Assembly (NCBI RefSeq): GCF_000275845.1
Contig: NW_006766899.1
Location: 275,326 to 339,325, forward strand
Origin: Dichomitus squalens LYAD-421 SS1
Lineage: Eukaryota > Basidiomycota > Agaricomycetes > Polyporales > Polyporaceae
Direction of reading: 5' to 3'
Length of the DNA: 64,000 bases
In this document: positions 62,831 to 64,000 of the stretch, piece after piece
Numbering within the stretch: position 1 is the first letter of the stretch
Layout of the letters: every line of letters starts with the position of its first letter
Notes under the pieces: generated by a model
Databases searched by the model: none
Told to the model about the DNA's origin: nothing
What the model saw: the letters and a program-made list of their open reading frames with translations, nothing else
Program-made: the position numbers and the translations under genes

Positions 62831-63830
62831 ATGTTCACTTCTCGCGCCCTCTTCCTCGGTATCCTTGCAGCTCTCTCCGCCGCGACCTGCCTGCATGCTC
62901 AAACCTCAGGCACGACGACTACTACATGGGACTGGTACGTGCCGTCTCCCATCTTCTCCCCCGCTTGTATGTATATCTGAACGTGACATACGTCTCACCG
63001 CAGCTGTGAGCCCGCATGCGGGTACGCCTCCAACCTCTCCTCGGGCGCCAAGGGCCCCGTGAAGTCCTGTAACAAAAGCAATGGCCCCGCCGCGTCGGGC
63101 GCGCAGAACGCGTGTTTTGCTTCCTCAGGAAACCTAGCCTTCTCGTGCGACAAGTACCAGCCGATCATCGTGAACAACACGCTCTCGTACGGCTTCGCGG
63201 GCCACGGCAACACCGCGACGTCAACGTGCTGCAAGTGCTACCAGTTTACGTGGACGTCCGGCGCCGCCGCGGGCAAGTCGATGATCGTCCAGGCCATCAA
63301 CGCGGGTGGTATTACGGACACCGACTTTGATATTTACGTATGTTCTGACCCTTGTCTGATTACGATGCGAGAGGTTGATAGAGGTGGCTTCCCCCTAGAC
63401 ACCTGGCGGAGGCGTAGGAGACTACAACGCCTGCACGGCACAATACGGCGCGCCCTCTGGCGGTTGGGGACGTCAGTATGGAGGTAGGAGCCACCCGTTG
63501 GTCGAAACTGCCATCTCTGATTGGCATCTTCCCTACTCTAGGTGTCACATCTGACTCCCAGTGCTCGGAGTTGCCCTCCAACTTGCAGGCCGGGTGCCAT
63601 TGGCGCTGGCAATGGTACGTGCATGCCTTGTGTCTCCGGTGCGTAGCGTTCTGAATTTGCGAATCGCATAATGTAGGGCGGGAGGTGACGTGAATGAGTG
63701 GTGGGTGTTGCGCGACTAAGCGCTACGATATGTGCACTGACGTCGTCGTTGCAGGCAAATCACTTACAAACAAGTCAACTGCCCGTCTCAGCTCACCAGC
63801 ATCTCCGGCTGCACGCCTGCGTCCATCTAA
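62831..63830 (+). CDS. secreted endo-beta-1,4-glucanase, GH45
   Basis: Six exons, 62831-62934, 63004-63337, 63399-63483, 63542-63614, 63677-63700 and 63755-63830, join to 231 aa with all phases right. Residues 1-24 are a signal peptide (MFTSRALFLGILAALSAATC). The mature start has TTTWDCCEPACGY, matching the GH45 motif YWDCCKPSC with the first catalytic Asp. LSYGFAGHG, CCKCYQFTWTSG and FDIYTPGGGVGDYNACT follow; the latter holds the second acidic position. The C-terminus has SQCSELPSNLQAGCHWRWQW and ITYKQVNCPSQL, ending GCTPASI. Cysteines are abundant, as expected for disulfides. It cuts internal bonds of amorphous cellulose outside the cell. No cellulose-binding module is present. Only 24 nt of exon 5 encode AGGDVNEW. 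Confidence 0.93.
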
Positions 63831-64000
63831 CATGGAACCTCGAAAGACTGAGGACATGATCAAGAATCTTGACAGGTGCATCGGGTTAACACTATAGCTA
63901 CAGCGAAGTTCACTTCACTTCTACGATGCATGGCATACTACAGCCGGGCAATCCTACACAACGTCTATATCCTACTTGTTTATTTCTTCTCCTTATCGTC

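Overview
The window looks like nuclear DNA of a mushroom-forming basidiomycete (Agaricomycetes). Genes are packed on both strands and cut by many short introns of about 50-65 nt. The families recognised (DUF6533 membrane protein, HET-domain protein, DUF4419, GH45 endoglucanase, SFP1-like and other C2H2 factors, TAF11) are typical of that group. No rRNA, tRNA or CRISPR array could be supported.

Layout. 0-1.3 kb: an imperfect fold-back repeat. 1.35-5.17 kb (-): Argonaute 1. 5.9-6.3 kb (-): a partly decayed unknown gene. 7.6-8.3 kb (-): doubtful coding. 8.76-10.68 kb (-): conserved proline-rich nuclear protein. 11.07-12.63 kb (-): C2H2 protein resembling INO80 subunit Iec1, divergent from TAF11 (+, 12.95-14.03 kb). 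15.1-16.8 kb (+): DUF6533 protein. 17.34-18.48 kb: complete non-autonomous hAT-type transposon with exact 8-bp target duplication. 18.5-27.8 kb: long GC-rich tract without a convincing gene. 27.79-30.17 kb (+): SFP1-like regulator. 30.2-36.4 kb: no convincing gene. 36.44-38.50 kb (+): O-acetylhomoserine sulfhydrylase. 38.9-39.7 kb (-): unknown protein. 40.5-42.2 kb: uncertain coding remnants. 43.85-44.32 kb (+): second copy of the 6 kb gene. 45.14-48.94 kb (+): Argonaute 2. 49.9-50.5 kb: fragments of two other genes of this window joined side by side. 50.6-53.4 kb (-): probable C2-HET protein. 54.9-56.5 kb (+): DUF4419 protein, with a degenerate copy at 57.8-59.1 kb. 59.6-61.6 kb (+): FCP1/NIF-domain protein. 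62.83-63.83 kb (+): secreted GH45 endoglucanase.

The main theme is duplication. Two full-length Argonautes lie 40 kb apart in inverted orientation, each with a related small gene on its 5' side, so the duplicated unit is larger than the Argonaute gene. Both keep the MID 5'-phosphate pocket and a D-E-D-D catalytic set. Both also appear to contain, at the same place in PIWI, a 63-nt intron beginning AT and ending AC, since no AG acceptor exists there. DUF4419, the FCP1-like gene and the 9 kb nuclear gene have also shed partial copies between 49.9 and 59.1 kb. The remaining genes (transcription, sulfur assimilation, cellulose degradation) are ordinary single-copy genes with no obvious functional link to RNA silencing.
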